Shown here: in pieces, positions 12,831 to 25,905 of the stretch | Numbering within the stretch: the first letter of the stretch is position 1 | Layout of the letters: every line of letters starts with the position of its first letter | The notes under the pieces: generated by a model | What the model was told of the DNA's origin: nothing | Databases searched by the model: none | The model's input: only the letters and a program-made list of their open reading frames with translations | NCBI RefSeq assembly: GCF_051401765.1 | Contig: NW_027480467.1 | Coordinates: forward strand, 1,426,001 to 1,490,000 | Reading direction: 5' to 3' | DNA length: 64,000 nt | Origin: Calliopsis andreniformis | Lineage: Eukaryota > Arthropoda > Insecta > Hymenoptera > Andrenidae | Translations under genes and position numbers: made by a program

Positions 12831-13599
12831 TCCTCAATAATCAATCTCCAATCCTGGATCCTCAATCCCCAATCCTCAATCGTTAATCCTCAACCTTCAA
12901 TCCTCAATCCTCAATTCTCAATCCTCAATCCTCAATATTCAACACACAAACCTCAACCATCAATTATCAATACTCAGCCATCAATACTCAATTCTCAATA
13001 CTCAATAGAATATCATGAACTCTCATGGTTCAATACTCAATCCACAATACTCAATAATCAAATCTCAATCCTCAAACATCAATCCTCAACACTCTATCCT
13101 CAACACTCAGTCCTCTCTCTTCAATCCTCCATCCTCAATCCTCAATCCTCATGCGTCAATCTCCAATCCTCAATCCTCAACAATCAATCCTTAATCCTCA
13201 ATCCTGAATCTTCAATCCTCCATCCTCAATACCCAAACCTCAATCTTCAATTCTCAATCCTCGATCCTCAGTGCTCAACTCTCAACCCTCAGTCCCCAAT
13301 CCTCAACCCTCAGTCCTCGTCCTCAATCCTCAACCCTCAATCCTCAATCTTCAATTTTCAATCATCAATAATCAGTCTTCAATCCTAAATCCTCAATCCT
13401 CAATCCCCAATCCTCAATCTTCAATCATCAATACTCAATCTTCAATCCTCAACAATCAATATCCAATCCTAGATCCTCAATCCCCAATCCTCAATCGTTA
13501 ATCCTCAATCTTCATACCTCAATCCCCAGTCCTCAATCCTCAATACTCAACCTTCAATCCTCAATCCACAATACTCAATCCTCAATACTCAATCTTCAA

Positions 13600-14655
13600 T
13601 CCTCAATCCTCAATTCTCAATCCTCAATACTCAATCCTCAATTCTCATAACTCAACACTCAACACTCAGTCCTCAATCTTCAATCCTCAATCCTCAATCC
13701 TCAATCCTCAATCTTCAATCCTCAGTCCTCAATCCTCAATCCTCAATTCTCAATCCTCAACCCTGAGTCCCCGTCCTCAATCCTCATCGCTCAATCCTCA
13801 ATCCTCAATCCCCAATCCTCAATCCTCAATCCTCAATCATCAATACTCAACCTTCAATCCTCAATCCTCAATCCTTGGTTCTCAATCCTCAGTCCTCAAT
13901 CTTCAATCCTCAATCTCCTATCCTCAATCCTCAAGCGTCAAACCTCAATCCTCAATCCTCAACCCCCAATTCTCAGTCCTCAAACCTCAATCCTGAAACC
14001 TCAATCCTGAAATCTCAATTTTCAGCCCTCAGTCCTCAGCAATCAATTGTCAATCATCAATCCTCAATAGAATATTCTCAATTCTCAGTTTTCAATACTC
14101 AATCCTCAATCTTCAATCTTCAAATATCAATCCACAAACATCAATTCTCATCACTCAGCACTCAACACTCAGTCCTCAATCTTCAATCCTCAATCCTCAA
14201 TCCTCAAACTTCAATCCTAAATACTCAATCTTCAATCCTCAATCCTCAATACTCAATCCTCAATCGTCAATCCTCAATACTCAATCTTCAATCCACAATC
14301 CTTAATCCTCAATCTTCATTCCTCAATCCTTAATCCTCAATCCACAGACCTCAGTCCTCAACCTTCAATCCTCAATACTCTTCCTCCAATCCTCAATCCT
14401 CAACAATCAATCCTTAATCCTCAATCCTGAATCTTCAATCCTCCATCGTCAATACCCAAACCTCAATCTTCAATTCTCAATCCTCGATCCTCAGTCCTCA
14501 ATTCTCAACCCTCAGTCCCCGTCCTCAATCCTCATCCCTCAATCCTCAATCCTCAATCCTCAATCCTCAATCCTCAATCATCAATACTCAGTCTTCAATC
14601 CTCAATCCTCAACACTTGATCCTCAATCCTCAGTCGTCAATCCTCAATCCTCAAT
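13600..14655 (+). repeat. 1.05-kb segment, copy 2 of 3
   Basis: Anchors CATAAC at 13646 and B block 14065. Nearly identical to 3374-4429 and 19872-20927. Confidence 0.8.
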
Positions 14656-14886
14656 TTTCAATCATCAATACTCAATCTTCAATCCTCAATCCTCAATCCT
14701 CAATCCTCAATCCTCAATCTTCAATCCTGAGTCCTCAATTCTCAATCGCCAGTCCTCAATCTTCAATCCTCAATGCTCAATAATCAGTCCTCAATCCTCA
14801 GTCTTCAATCCTGAATCCTCATTCCTCAATCCTTAATCCTCAATACTCAAACCTCAATCCTCAACCGTCAGTCCTCGTCCTCAATC

Positions 14887-15490
14887 CTCACCCCTCAATC
14901 CTCAACACTCAATCTTCAATCATCAATACTCAATCCTCAATCCTCAATCCTCAATCCTCAATCCTCATTCCACAATCTTCAATCCTCAATACTCAATCTT
15001 CAATCCTCAATCCTCAATCCTCAATCCTCAATCCTCAATCCTCAATCCTCAGTCATGAACACTCAATCTTCAATACTCAATCCTCAATCCTCAATCCTCA
15101 ATCCTCAATCCTCAATCCTTAATCCTCATTCCTCAAACCTCAATCCTCAACCCTCAGTCCTCATCCTCAATTCTCAATGCTCAATCCTCAATCCTCAATT
15201 CTCACTCTTCAATCCTCAATAATCAATCTCCAATCCTAGATCCTCAATCCCCAATCCTCAATCCTCAATCCTCAATCTTCAATCCTCAATCCCCAGTCCT
15301 CAATTCTCAATCCTCAATACTCGATCTTCAATCCTCAGTCCTCAATCCTCAATCCTCAATCCTCAATCCTCAATCCTCAAGTTTCAATCATCAATACTCA
15401 ATCTTCAATCCTCAATCCTCAATCCTCAATCATCAACACTCAATCTTCAATCATCAATACTCAATCTTCAATCCTCAATAATCAATCTCC
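14887..15490 (+). repeat. Third, truncated copy of segment 4661-5848
   Basis: Follows the same text through CATGAACAC (15055) to CAATAATCAATCTCC, then jumps directly to the sequence that normally precedes a B block, skipping the A block. Confidence 0.75.
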
Positions 15491-17924
15491 AATCCTCAAT
15501 CCTCAATCCTCAAACCTCAATTCTCAGTCCTCAAACCTCAATCCCGAATCCTCAATCCTGAATTCTCAATCTTCAGCCCTCAGTCCTCAACAATCAATTG
15601 TCAATCCTCAATCTTCAATAGAATATCCTCAATTCACAGTTTTCAATACTCAATCCCCATTCTTCAATCTTCAAATCTCAAAACACAAACATCAATTCCC
15701 ATCACTCAACCCTCAACACTCAGCCCTCAGTCATCAATCCTCAATCCTCAATCCTCAATCTTCAATCCTCAATACTCAATCTTCAATCCTCAATCCTCAA
15801 TTCTCAATCCTCAATACACAATCCTCAACTCTCATCACTCAACACTCAACACTCAGTCCTCAATCTTCAATCCTCAATCCTCAATCCTCAATTCTCAATC
15901 CTCATCCCTCAATCCTCAATCCTCAATCCCCAATCCTCAATCCTCAATCCCCAATCCTCAATCCTCAATCCTCAATCATCAATACTCAATCTTCAATCCT
16001 CAATCCGCAATCCTTGATCCTCAATCCTCAGTCCTCAATCTTCAATCCTCAATCTCCTATCCTCAATCCTCAAGCGTCAAACCTCAATCCTCAATCCTCA
16101 ACCCCCAATTCTCAGTCCTCAAACCTCAATCCTGAAACCTCAATCCTGAAATCTCAATTTTCAGCTCTGAGTCCTCAGAAATCAATTGTCAATCATGAAT
16201 CCTCAGTAGAATATCCTCAATTAACAGTTTTCAATACTCAATCCTCAATCTTCAATCTTCAAATATCAATCCACAAACATCAATTCTCATCACTCAACAC
16301 TCAACACTCAGTCCTCAATCTTCAATCCTCAATCCTCAATCCTCAGTATTCAATCCTAAATACTCAATCTTCAATCCTCAATCCTCAATACCGAATCCTC
16401 AATCGTCAATCCCCAATGCTAAATCTTCAATCCACAATCCTCAATCCTCAATCTTCATTCCCCAATCCTTAATCCTCAATCCTCAATCCTCAGTCCTCAG
16501 TCCACAATCTTCAATCCTCAATACTCAATCCTCAATCTTCAATCATCAATACTCAATCTTCAATCCTCAATAATCAATCTCCAATCCTGGATCCTCAATC
16601 CCCAATCCTCAATCGTTAATCCTCAACCTTCAATCCTCAATCCTCAATTCTCAATCCTCAATCCTCAATATTCAACACACAAACCTCAACCATCAATTAT
16701 CAATACTCAACCATCAATACTCAATTCTCAATACTCAATAGAATATCATGAACTCTCATGGTTCAATACTCAATCCACAACATTCAATAATCAAATCTCA
16801 ATCCTCAAACATCAATCCTCAACACTCTATCCTCAACACTCAGTCCTCTCTCTTCAATCCTCCATCCTCAATCCTCAATCCTCATGCGTCAATCTCCAAT
16901 CCTCAATCCTCAACAGTCAATCCTTAATCCTCAATCCTGAATCTTCAATCCTCCATCCTCAATACCCAAACCTCAACCTTCAATCCTCAATCCTCGATCC
17001 TCAGTCCTCAATTCTCAAACCTCAGTCCCAAATCCTCAACCCTCAGTCCTCGTCCTCAATCCTCAACCCTCAATCCTCAATCCTCATGTTTCAATCATCA
17101 ATACTCAATCTTCAATCCTCAATCCTCAATCCTCAATCATCAATCCTCAATCTTCAATCATCAATACTTAATCTTCAATCCTCAATAATCAATCTCCAAT
17201 CCTAGATCCTGAATCCCCAATCCTCAATCGTTAATCCTCAATCTTCAATCCTCAATCCTCAATTCTCAATCCTCAATCCTCAATATTCAACACACAAACC
17301 TCAACCATCAATTATCAGTACTCAACCATCAATCCTCAATTCTCAATACTCAATAGAATATCATGAACTCTCATGGTTCAATACTCAATCCACAATACTC
17401 AATAATCAAATCTCAATCCTCAAACATCAATTCTCAACACTCTATCCTCAACACTCAGTCCTCTCTCTTCAATCCTCCATCCTCAATCCTCAATCCTCAT
17501 GCGTCAATCTCCAATCCTCAATCCTCAACAATCAATCCTTAATCCTCAATCCTGAATCTTCAATCCTCCATCCTCAATACCCAAACCTCAATCTTCAATC
17601 CACAATCCTCAATCCTCAATCCTCAATCCTCAATCTTCAATCATCAATACTCAATCTTCAATCCTCAACAATCAATATCCAATCCTAGATCCTCAATCCC
17701 CAATCCTCAATCGTTAATCCTCAATCTTCATACCTCAATTCCCAGTCCTCAATCCTCAATACTCAACCTTCAATCCTCAATCCACAATACTCAATCCTCA
17801 ATGCTCAATCTTCAATCCTCAATCCTCAATCCTCAATACTCAATCCTCAATCCTCAATATTCAACACACAACCATCAACCATCAATTCTCAATACTCAAC
17901 CATGAATTATCAATTCTCAATGCT

Positions 17925-18330
17925 CAATGGAATATCCTGAATTCTCATGGTTCAATACTCAATCCACAATATTCAATAATCAAATCTCAATCCGCAAACA
18001 TCAATTCTCAACACTCTATCCTCAGCACTCAGTCCTCTCTCTTCAATCCTCCATTCTCAATCCTCAATCCTCATGCGTCAATCCTCAATCCTCAATCCTC
18101 AAACCTCAATTCTCACTCCTCAAACCTCAATCCCGAATCCTCAATCCTGAATTCTCAATCTTCAGCCCTCAGTCCTCAACAATCAATTATCAATCCTCAA
18201 TCTTCAATAGAATATCCTCAATTCACCGTTTTCAATACTCAATCCCCATTATTCAATCTTCAAATCTCAAAACACAAACATCAATTCCCATCACTCAACC
18301 CTCAACACTCAGCCCTCAATCATCAATCCT
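17925..18330 (+). repeat. A-B module, copy 5
   Basis: A at 17925, B at 18205. B begins like 875 and 8404 (TTCACCG) but from about 18269 carries the CAAAACAC variant typical of 5677 and 12660, so its second half appears to come from another lineage. Confidence 0.85.
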
Positions 18331-19041
18331 CAATCCTCAATCCTCAATTCTCAATCCTCAATACTCAATCCTCAATTCTCATAACTCAACACTCAACACT
18401 CAGTCCTCAATCTTCAATCCTCAATCCTCAATCCTCAATCCTCAATCTTCAATCCTCAGTCCTCAGTCCTCAATCCTCAATTCTCAATCCTCAACCCTCA
18501 GTCCCCGTCCTCAATCCTCATCCCTCAATCCTCAATCCTCAATCCCCAATCCTCAATCCTCAATCCTCAATCATCAATACTCAATCTTCAATCCTCAATC
18601 CGCAATCCTTGATCCTCAATCCTCAGTCCTCAATCTTCAATCCTCAATCTCCTATCCTCAATCTTCAAGCGTCAAACCTCAATCCTCAGTCCTCAGCCCC
18701 CAATTCTCAGTCCTCAAACCTCAATCCTGAAACCTCAATCCTGAAATCTCAATTTTCAGCCCTCAGTCCTCAGCAATCAATTGTCAATCATCAATCCTCA
18801 ATAGAATATCCTCAATTCACAGTTTTCAATACTCAATCCTCAATCTTCAATCTTCAATCATCAATACTCAATCTTCAATCCTCAATCCTCAATCCTCAAT
18901 CCTCAATCCTCAATCTTCAATCCTGAATCCTCAATTCTCAATCCCCAGCCCTCAATCTTCAATCCTCAATGCTCAATAATCAGTCCACAATCCTCAGTCC
19001 TCAATCCTCAATCCTCATTCCTCAATCCTTAATCCTCAATA

Positions 19042-19533
19042 CTCAAACCTCAATCCTCAATCCTGAACCTTCAATCCTCAATACTCAAACTTCAATCCTC
19101 AATCCTCAATCCTCAATCCCCAGTCCTCAATCTCCAATCCTCAATGCTCAATAGTCAATCCTCAATCCTCAGTCCTCAACCCTCAATCTTCAGTCCTCAA
19201 CCCCAATCCTCAATCCTCAATCCTCAACCTTCAATCCTCAAATCTCAATATTCTACACACAACCCTCAAACATCAATCCTCAGTACTCAACTATCAATCC
19301 TCAGTTTTCAATACTCGATAGAATATCCTGAATTCTCATGATTCTATACTCAATACACAATACTCAATCATCAAATCTCAATCCTCAGTCATCAATCCTC
19401 AACACTCAATCCTCAAACATCTGTCCTCATTCTTCAATCCTCAATCCTCAATCCTCATTCCTCTAACGTCAATCCTCAATCCTCAATCCTCAGTCCTCAG
19501 TCTTCAAACGTCAATACTCAATCTCCAATCCTC
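19042..19533 (+). repeat. A3-type segment, copy 2
   Basis: CTGAACC at 19063 and A block at 19317 (CGATAGAATATCCTG, then TGATTCTATAC). Same slip at CTCAACCCCAATCC, so that slip predates the duplication. Confidence 0.75.
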
Positions 19534-19871
19534 AGTCCTCAATCCTCAATCCTCATTTCTCAATCCTCATGCGTCAATCCTCAATCCTCAATCCTCAAAC
19601 CTCAATTCTCACTCCTCAAACCTCAATCCCGAATACTCAATCCTGAATTCTCAATCTTCAGCCCTCAGTCCTCAACATTCAATTGTCAATCCTCAATCTT
19701 CAATAGAATATCCTCAATTCACCGTTTTCAATACTCAATCCCCATTCTTCAATCTTCAAACCTCAAAACACAAACATCAATTCCCATCACTCAACCCTCA
19801 ACACTCAGGCCTCAATCATCAATCCTCAATCCTCAATCCTCAATCTTCAATCCTCAATACTCAATCTTCAA

Positions 19872-20927
19872 TCCTCAATCCTCAATTCTCAATCCTCAAT
19901 ACTCAATCCTCAATTCTCATAACTCAACACTCAACACTCAGTCCTCAATCTTCAATCCTCAATCCTCAATCCTCAATCCTCAATCTTCAATCCTCAGTCC
20001 TCAATCCTCAATCCTCAATTCTCAATCCTCAACCCTCAGTCCCCGTCCTCAATCCTCATCCCTCAATCCTCAATCCTCAATCCCCAATCCTCAATCCTCA
20101 ATCCTCAATCATCAATACTCAACCTTCAATCCTCAATCCTCAATCCTTGGTCCTCAATCCTCAGTCCTCAATCTTCAATCCTCAATCTCCTATCCTCAAT
20201 CCTCAAGCGTCAAAACTCAATCCTCAATCCTCAACCCCCAATTCTCAGTCCTCAAACCTCAATCCTGAAACCTCAATCCTGAAATCTCAATTTTCAGCCC
20301 TCAGTCCTCAGCAATCAATTGTCAATCATCAATCCTCAATAGAATATTCTCAATTCTCAGTTTTCAATACTCAATCCTCAATCTTCAATCTTCAAATATC
20401 AATCCACAAACATCAATTCTCATCACTCAGCACTCAACACTCAGTCCTCAATCTTCAATCCTCAATCCTCAATCCTCAAACTTCAATCCTAAATACTCAA
20501 TCTTCAATCCTCAATCCTCAATACTCAATCCTCAATCGTCAATCCTCAATACTCAATCTGCAATCCACAATCCTCAATCCTCAATCTTCATTCCTCAATC
20601 CTTAATCCTCAATCCACAGACCTCAGTCCTCAACCTTCAACCCTCAATACTCTACCTCCAATCCTCAATCCTCAACAATCAATCCTTAATCCTCAATCCT
20701 GAATCTTCAATCCTCCATCGTCAATACCCAAACCTCAATCTTCAATTCTCAATCCTCGATCCTCAGTCCTCAATTCTCAACCCTCAGTCCCCGTCCTCAA
20801 TCCTCATCCCTCAATCCTCAATCCTCAACCCTCAATCCTCAATCCTCAATCCTCAATACTCAGTCTTCAATCCTCAATCCTCAATACTTGATCCTCAATC
20901 CTCAGTCGTCAATCCTCAATCCTCAAT
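19872..20927 (+). repeat. 1.05-kb segment, copy 3 of 3
   Basis: Anchor CATAAC at 19918 and B block 20337 give the same offset of 6,272 from copy 2. Diverges from copy 2 after CAATTTTCAATC near 20927. Confidence 0.8.
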
Positions 20928-22217
20928 TTTCAATCCTCAATCCTCAATCCTCAATCCTCAATCCTCAATCCTCAATCTTCAATCCTGAATCCTCAATCCT
21001 CAACCCCCAATTCTCAGTCCTCAAACCTCAATCCTGAAACCTCAATCCTGAAATCTCAATTTTCTGCCCTCAGTCCTCAGCAATCAATTGTCAATCATCA
21101 ATCCTCAATAGAATATCCTCAATTCACAGTTTTCAATACTCAATCCTCAATCTTCAATCTTCAATCATCAATACTCAATCTTCAATCCTCAATCCTCAAT
21201 CGTCAATCCTCAATCCTCAATCTTCAATCCTGAATCCTCAATTCTCAATCCCCAGCCCTCAATCTTCAATCCTCAATGCTCAATAATCAGTCCTCAATCC
21301 TCAGTCCTCAATCCTCAATCCTCATTCCTCAATCCTTAATCCTCAATACTCAAACCTCAATCCTCAATCCTGAACCTTCAATCCTCAATACTCAAAGTTC
21401 AATCCTCAATCCTCAAACCTCAATCATCAATACTCAATCTTCAATCCTCAATCCTCAATCCTTGATCCTCAATCCTCAGTCCTCAATCTTCAATCCTCAA
21501 TTTCCTATCCTCAATCCTCAAGCGTCAAACCTCAATCATCAATCCTCAACCCTCAATCCTCAGTCCTCAAAACTCAATCCTCAACCCTCAATCCTCAATC
21601 CTCAATTTTCAATCATCAATACTCAATCTTCAATCCTCAATCCTCAATCCTCAATCCTCAATCCTCAATCTTCATCATCAATACTCAATCTTCAATCCTC
21701 AATAATCAATATCCAATCCTAGATCCTCAATCCCCAATCCTCAATCGTTAATCCTCAATATTCATACCTCAATCCCCTGTCCTCAATACTCAATACTCAA
21801 CCTTCAATCCTCAATCCTCAATTCTCAATCCTCAATACTCAATCTTCAATCCTCAATCCTCAATCCTCAATACTCAATCCTCAATCCTCAATATTCAATC
21901 TTCAATCCACAATCCTCAATCCTCAATCTTCATTCCTCAATCCTTAATCCTCAATCCTCAATCCTCAGTCCTCAGTCCTCAATCTTCAATCCTCAATACT
22001 CAATCTCCAGTCCTCAATCCTCAACAATCAATCCTTAATCCTCAATCCTGAATCTTCAATCCTCCATCCTCAATACCCAAACCTCAATCTTCAATCCTCA
22101 ATCCTCGATCCTCAATCTTCAATCCTCAATACTCAATCTTCAATCCTCAATATTCAGCAAACAACCCTCAACCATCAACCCTCAATACTCAACCATCAAC
22201 CCTCAATTCTCAGTACT
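20928..22217 (+). repeat. Rearranged domain I segment
   Basis: Contains B block 21106, a copy of the CTCAATAATCAGTCC region also seen at 18970, and an irregular 6-bp unit CATCAT near 21674. Pieces of known segments are joined in a new order. No gene. Confidence 0.6.
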
Positions 22218-22343
22218 CAATAAAATATCCTGAATTCTCAGTTTTCAATACTCAATCCTCAATCTTCAATCTTCAAGTCTCCATCCACAAACATCAATTA
22301 TCATCACTCAACCCTCAACACTCAGTCCTGCATCTTCAATCCT
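22218..22343 (+). repeat. A/B chimeric block
   Basis: Upstream context and the units ATATCCT GAATTCT are A-like, but the next units (CAGTTTT, CAATCTT CAATCTT, CATCACT CAACCCT) are B-like. The unit CAAGTCT followed by CCATCCA is shared only with the chimeras at 23980 and 26538. Confidence 0.7.
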
Positions 22344-22601
22344 CAATCCTCAATCCTCAATCTTCAATCCTCAATACTCAATCCTCAATCCTCAATCCTC
22401 AATCCTCAATCCTCAATCCTCAATCTTCAAACCTCAATCCTCATTCCTCAGTCCTCAATCCTCAACCCTCAATCCTCATCCAGAATTCTCAATTCTCTAT
22501 CCTCAATCCTCAATTCTCAATCTTCAATCCTCAATATTCAACACACAACCCTCAACCATCAATCCACAATACTCACCCATCAATCCCCAAATCCCAATAC
22601 T

Positions 22602-23007
22602 CAATAGAATATCCGGAATTCTCATGGTTCAATACTCAATCCACAATATTCAATAATCAAATCTCAATCCTCAAACATCAATTCTCAACACTCAATCCTC
22701 AACACTCTGTCCTCTCTCTTCAATCCTCCATCCTCAATCCTCTATCCTCAAGCGTCAATCCTCAATCCTCAATCATCATGCCACAATCCTCAGACCTCAA
22801 ACCACAATTCCGTATCCTCAATCCTGAATGCTCAATCTTCATCCCTCAGTCCGCAACAATCAGTTGCCAATCCTCAATGCTCAATAGAATATCATCAATT
22901 CACAGTTTTCAATACTCAATCCCCAATCTTCTATCTTCAAATCTCAATCCACAAACATCAACTCTCATCACTCTACCCTCAACTCTCAGTCCTCATTCTT
23001 CAATCCT
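22602..23007 (+). repeat. A-B module, copy 6
   Basis: A at 22602 (ATATCCGGAATTC), B at 22882 (ATATCATCAATTC). More diverged from the other modules than they are from each other, apart from the spacing, which is unchanged. Confidence 0.8.
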
Positions 23008-23279
23008 CAATCCTCAGTCCACAAACTTCAATCCTCAATCCTCAAACTTCAATCCTCAATCCTCAATCCTCAATCCTCAATCCTCACTCCTCAACCGTCA
23101 GTCCTCGTCCTCAATCCTCAAACGTCAACCCTCAATCCACAATCTTCAATCATCAATACTCAATCTTCAATCCTCAATCCTCAATCTTCAGTCCTCAATC
23201 CTCAATCCTCAATATTCAACACACAACCCTCAACCATCAATTATCAATACTCAACCATCAATACTCAATTCTCAATACT

Positions 23280-23685
23280 CAATAGAATATCCTGAATTCT
23301 CATGGTTCCATACTCAATCCACAATATTCAATAATCAAATCTCAATCCTCAAACATCAGTTCTCAACACTCTATCCTCAAGACTCAGTCCTCTCTCTTCA
23401 ATCCTCCATCCTCAATCCTCAATCCTCATGCGTCAATCCTCAATCCTGAATCCTCAACCCTCAATTCTCAGTCCTCAAACCTCAATCCCGTATCCTCAAT
23501 CCTGAATTCTCAATCTTCAGACCTCAGTCCTCAACAATCAATTGTCAATCCTCAATCTTCAATAGAATATCCTCAATTCACAGCTTTCAATACTCAATCC
23601 CCATTCTTCAATCTTCAAATCTCAAAACACAAACATCAATTCCCATCACGCAACCCTCAACACTCAGTCGTCAATCATCAATCCT
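23280..23685 (+). repeat. A-B module, copy 7
   Basis: A at 23280, B at 23560. B carries CAGCTTTC and the CAAAACAC variant. Confidence 0.85.
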
Positions 23686-23979
23686 GAATCCTCAGTCCTC
23701 AATCTTCAATCCTCAATACTAAATCTTCAATCCTCAATCCTCAATTCTCAATCCTCAATACTCAAACCTCAATTCTCATCACTCAACACTCAACACATAG
23801 CCCTCAATCTTCAATCCTCAATCTTCAATACTCAATCCTCAATCTTCAATCCTCAATACTCAATCTTCAATCCTCAATCCTCAATGCTCAATCCTCAGTC
23901 CTCAATCCTCAATATTCAACAAACAACACTGAACCATCAATCCTCAATACTCAACCATCAATCCTCCATTTTCAGTACT

Positions 23980-24105
23980 CAATAGAATATCCTGAATTCT
24001 CAGTTTTCAATACTCAATCCTCAATCTTCAATCTTCAAGTCTCCATCCACAAACATCAATTCTCATCACTCAACCCTCAACACTCAGTCCTGAATCTTCA
24101 ATGCT
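23980..24105 (+). repeat. A/B chimeric block
   Basis: Same switch from A-like to B-like units as at 22218, again preceded by an A-type leader with CAATATTCAACAAAC. Confidence 0.7.
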
Positions 24106-24204
24106 CAATCCTCAATCCTCAATCTTCAATCCTCAGTACTCAATCTTCAATCCTCAATCCTCAATCCTCAATCCTCAATCCTCAACCCTCAATCCTCAAT
24201 CCTC

Positions 24205-24585
24205 AGTCCTCAATCCACAATCATCAATCCTCAATCTTCCATACTCATTCCTCAATCCTCAATCCTCAATCCTCAATACTCAATCTTCAATCCTCAATCC
24301 TCAATCCTCAATCCTCAACCCTCAGCGATCATCCTCAATCCTCAATCCTGAATCCCCAATCCTCAATGTTCAATCCTCAATACTCAGACATCAATCATCA
24401 ATCCTCAATACTCAATCCTCAATCCTCAATCCTCAATCATCAATCCTCAATCCTCAATCATCAACCTTCAATCCTCAATACTCAATCTTCAATCCTCAAT
24501 ACTCAATCCTCAATATTCAACACACAACCATTAACCATCAATTCTCAATACTCAACCATCAATCCTCAATTCTCAATACTCAATA
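24205..24585 (+). repeat. Segment copied at +1,320
   Basis: From CAATCCACAATCATC (CCACA at 24215) to CAATTCTCAATACTC; repeated at 25525-25905. The left copy runs into A block 24581, the right copy does not. Confidence 0.8.
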
Positions 24586-24986
24586 GAATATCCTGAATTC
24601 TCATGATTCAATACTCAATCCACGATATTCTATAATCAAATCTCGATCCTCAAACATCAATTCTCAACACTCAATCCTCAACACGCGGTCCTCTCTCTTC
24701 AATCCTCCATCCCCAATCCTCTATCCCCAAGCGTCAAACCTCAATCCTCAATCCTCAACCGTCAATCCTCAGTCCTCAAACCTCAATTCCGAATCCTCAA
24801 TCCTGAATGCTCAATCTTCATCCCTCAGTCCGCAAGTATCAATTGTCAATCCTCAATCCTCAATAGAATATCCTCAATTCACAGTTTTCAATACTGAATC
24901 CCCAATCTTCAATCTTCAAATCTCAATCCACAGACATCAATTCTCATCACTCAACCCTCAACACTCAGTCCTCAATCTTCAATCCT
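24581..24986 (+). repeat. A-B module, copy 8
   Basis: A at 24581 (TCATGATTC), B at 24861. The last A-B pair in the window. Confidence 0.85.
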
Positions 24987-25524
24987 CAATCCTCAATCCT
25001 CAATCTTCAATCCTCCATACTCAATCTTCAATCCTCAATCCTCAATCATCAATACTCAATCCTCAATCCTCAGTCATCAATCCTCAATCTTCAATACTCA
25101 ATCCCCAATCATCAATCCTCAATCCTCAATCCTCAATCCTCAACCCTCAGCCCTCATCTTCAATCCTCAATCCTGAATCCTCAATCCTCAATCTTCAATC
25201 CTCAATACTCAGTCTTCAATCCTCAATTCTCAATCCTCAATCGTCAGTCCTCAATCCACAATCATCAATCCTCAATCCTCAATCTTCAATACTCATTCCT
25301 CAATCCTCAATCCTCTATCCTCAATCCTCAATCTTCAATCCTCAACACTCAAACCTCAATCTTCAATCCTCAATACTCAATCCTCAATCCTCAATCCTCA
25401 ATCCTCAATCCTCAATACTCAATCTTCAATCCTCAATCCTCAATCCTCAATCCTCAACCCTCAGCCCTCATCCTCAATCCTCAATCCTGAATCCTCAATC
25501 CTCAATCCTCAATCCTCAGTCCTC

Positions 25525-25905
25525 AGTCCTCAATCCACAATCATCAATCCTCAACCTTCAATACTCATTCCTCAATCCTCAATCCTCAATCCTCAATACT
25601 CAATCTTCAATCCTCGATCCTCAATCCTCAATCCTCAACCCTCAGCGATCATCCTCAATCCTCAATCCTGAATCCCCAATCCTCAATGTTCAATCCTCAA
25701 TACTCAGACATCAATTATCAATCTTCAATACTCAATCCTCAATCCTCAATCCTCAATCATCAATCCTCAATCCTCAATCATCAACCTTCAATCCTCAATA
25801 CTCAATCTTCAATCCTCAATACTCAATCCTCAATATTCAACACACAACCATCAACCATCAATTCTCAATACTCAACCATCAATCCTCAATTCTCAATACT
25901 CAATA
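25525..25905 (+). repeat. Second copy of 24205-24585
   Basis: CCACA at 25535. After about 25905 it continues as CAATATTCAAACC instead of the A block. Confidence 0.8.

Larger units (their letters stand above)
12821..18268 (+). repeat. Large duplicated segment, right copy (about 5.4 kb)
   Basis: Right partner of 2595-8467. Contains A blocks 13003, 16736, 17351 and 17925 and B blocks 14065, 15616, 16204 and 18205 in the same order as the left copy. One A1 block present at 5397 in the left copy has been lost by the internal deletion of about 294 bp. Confidence 0.85.
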
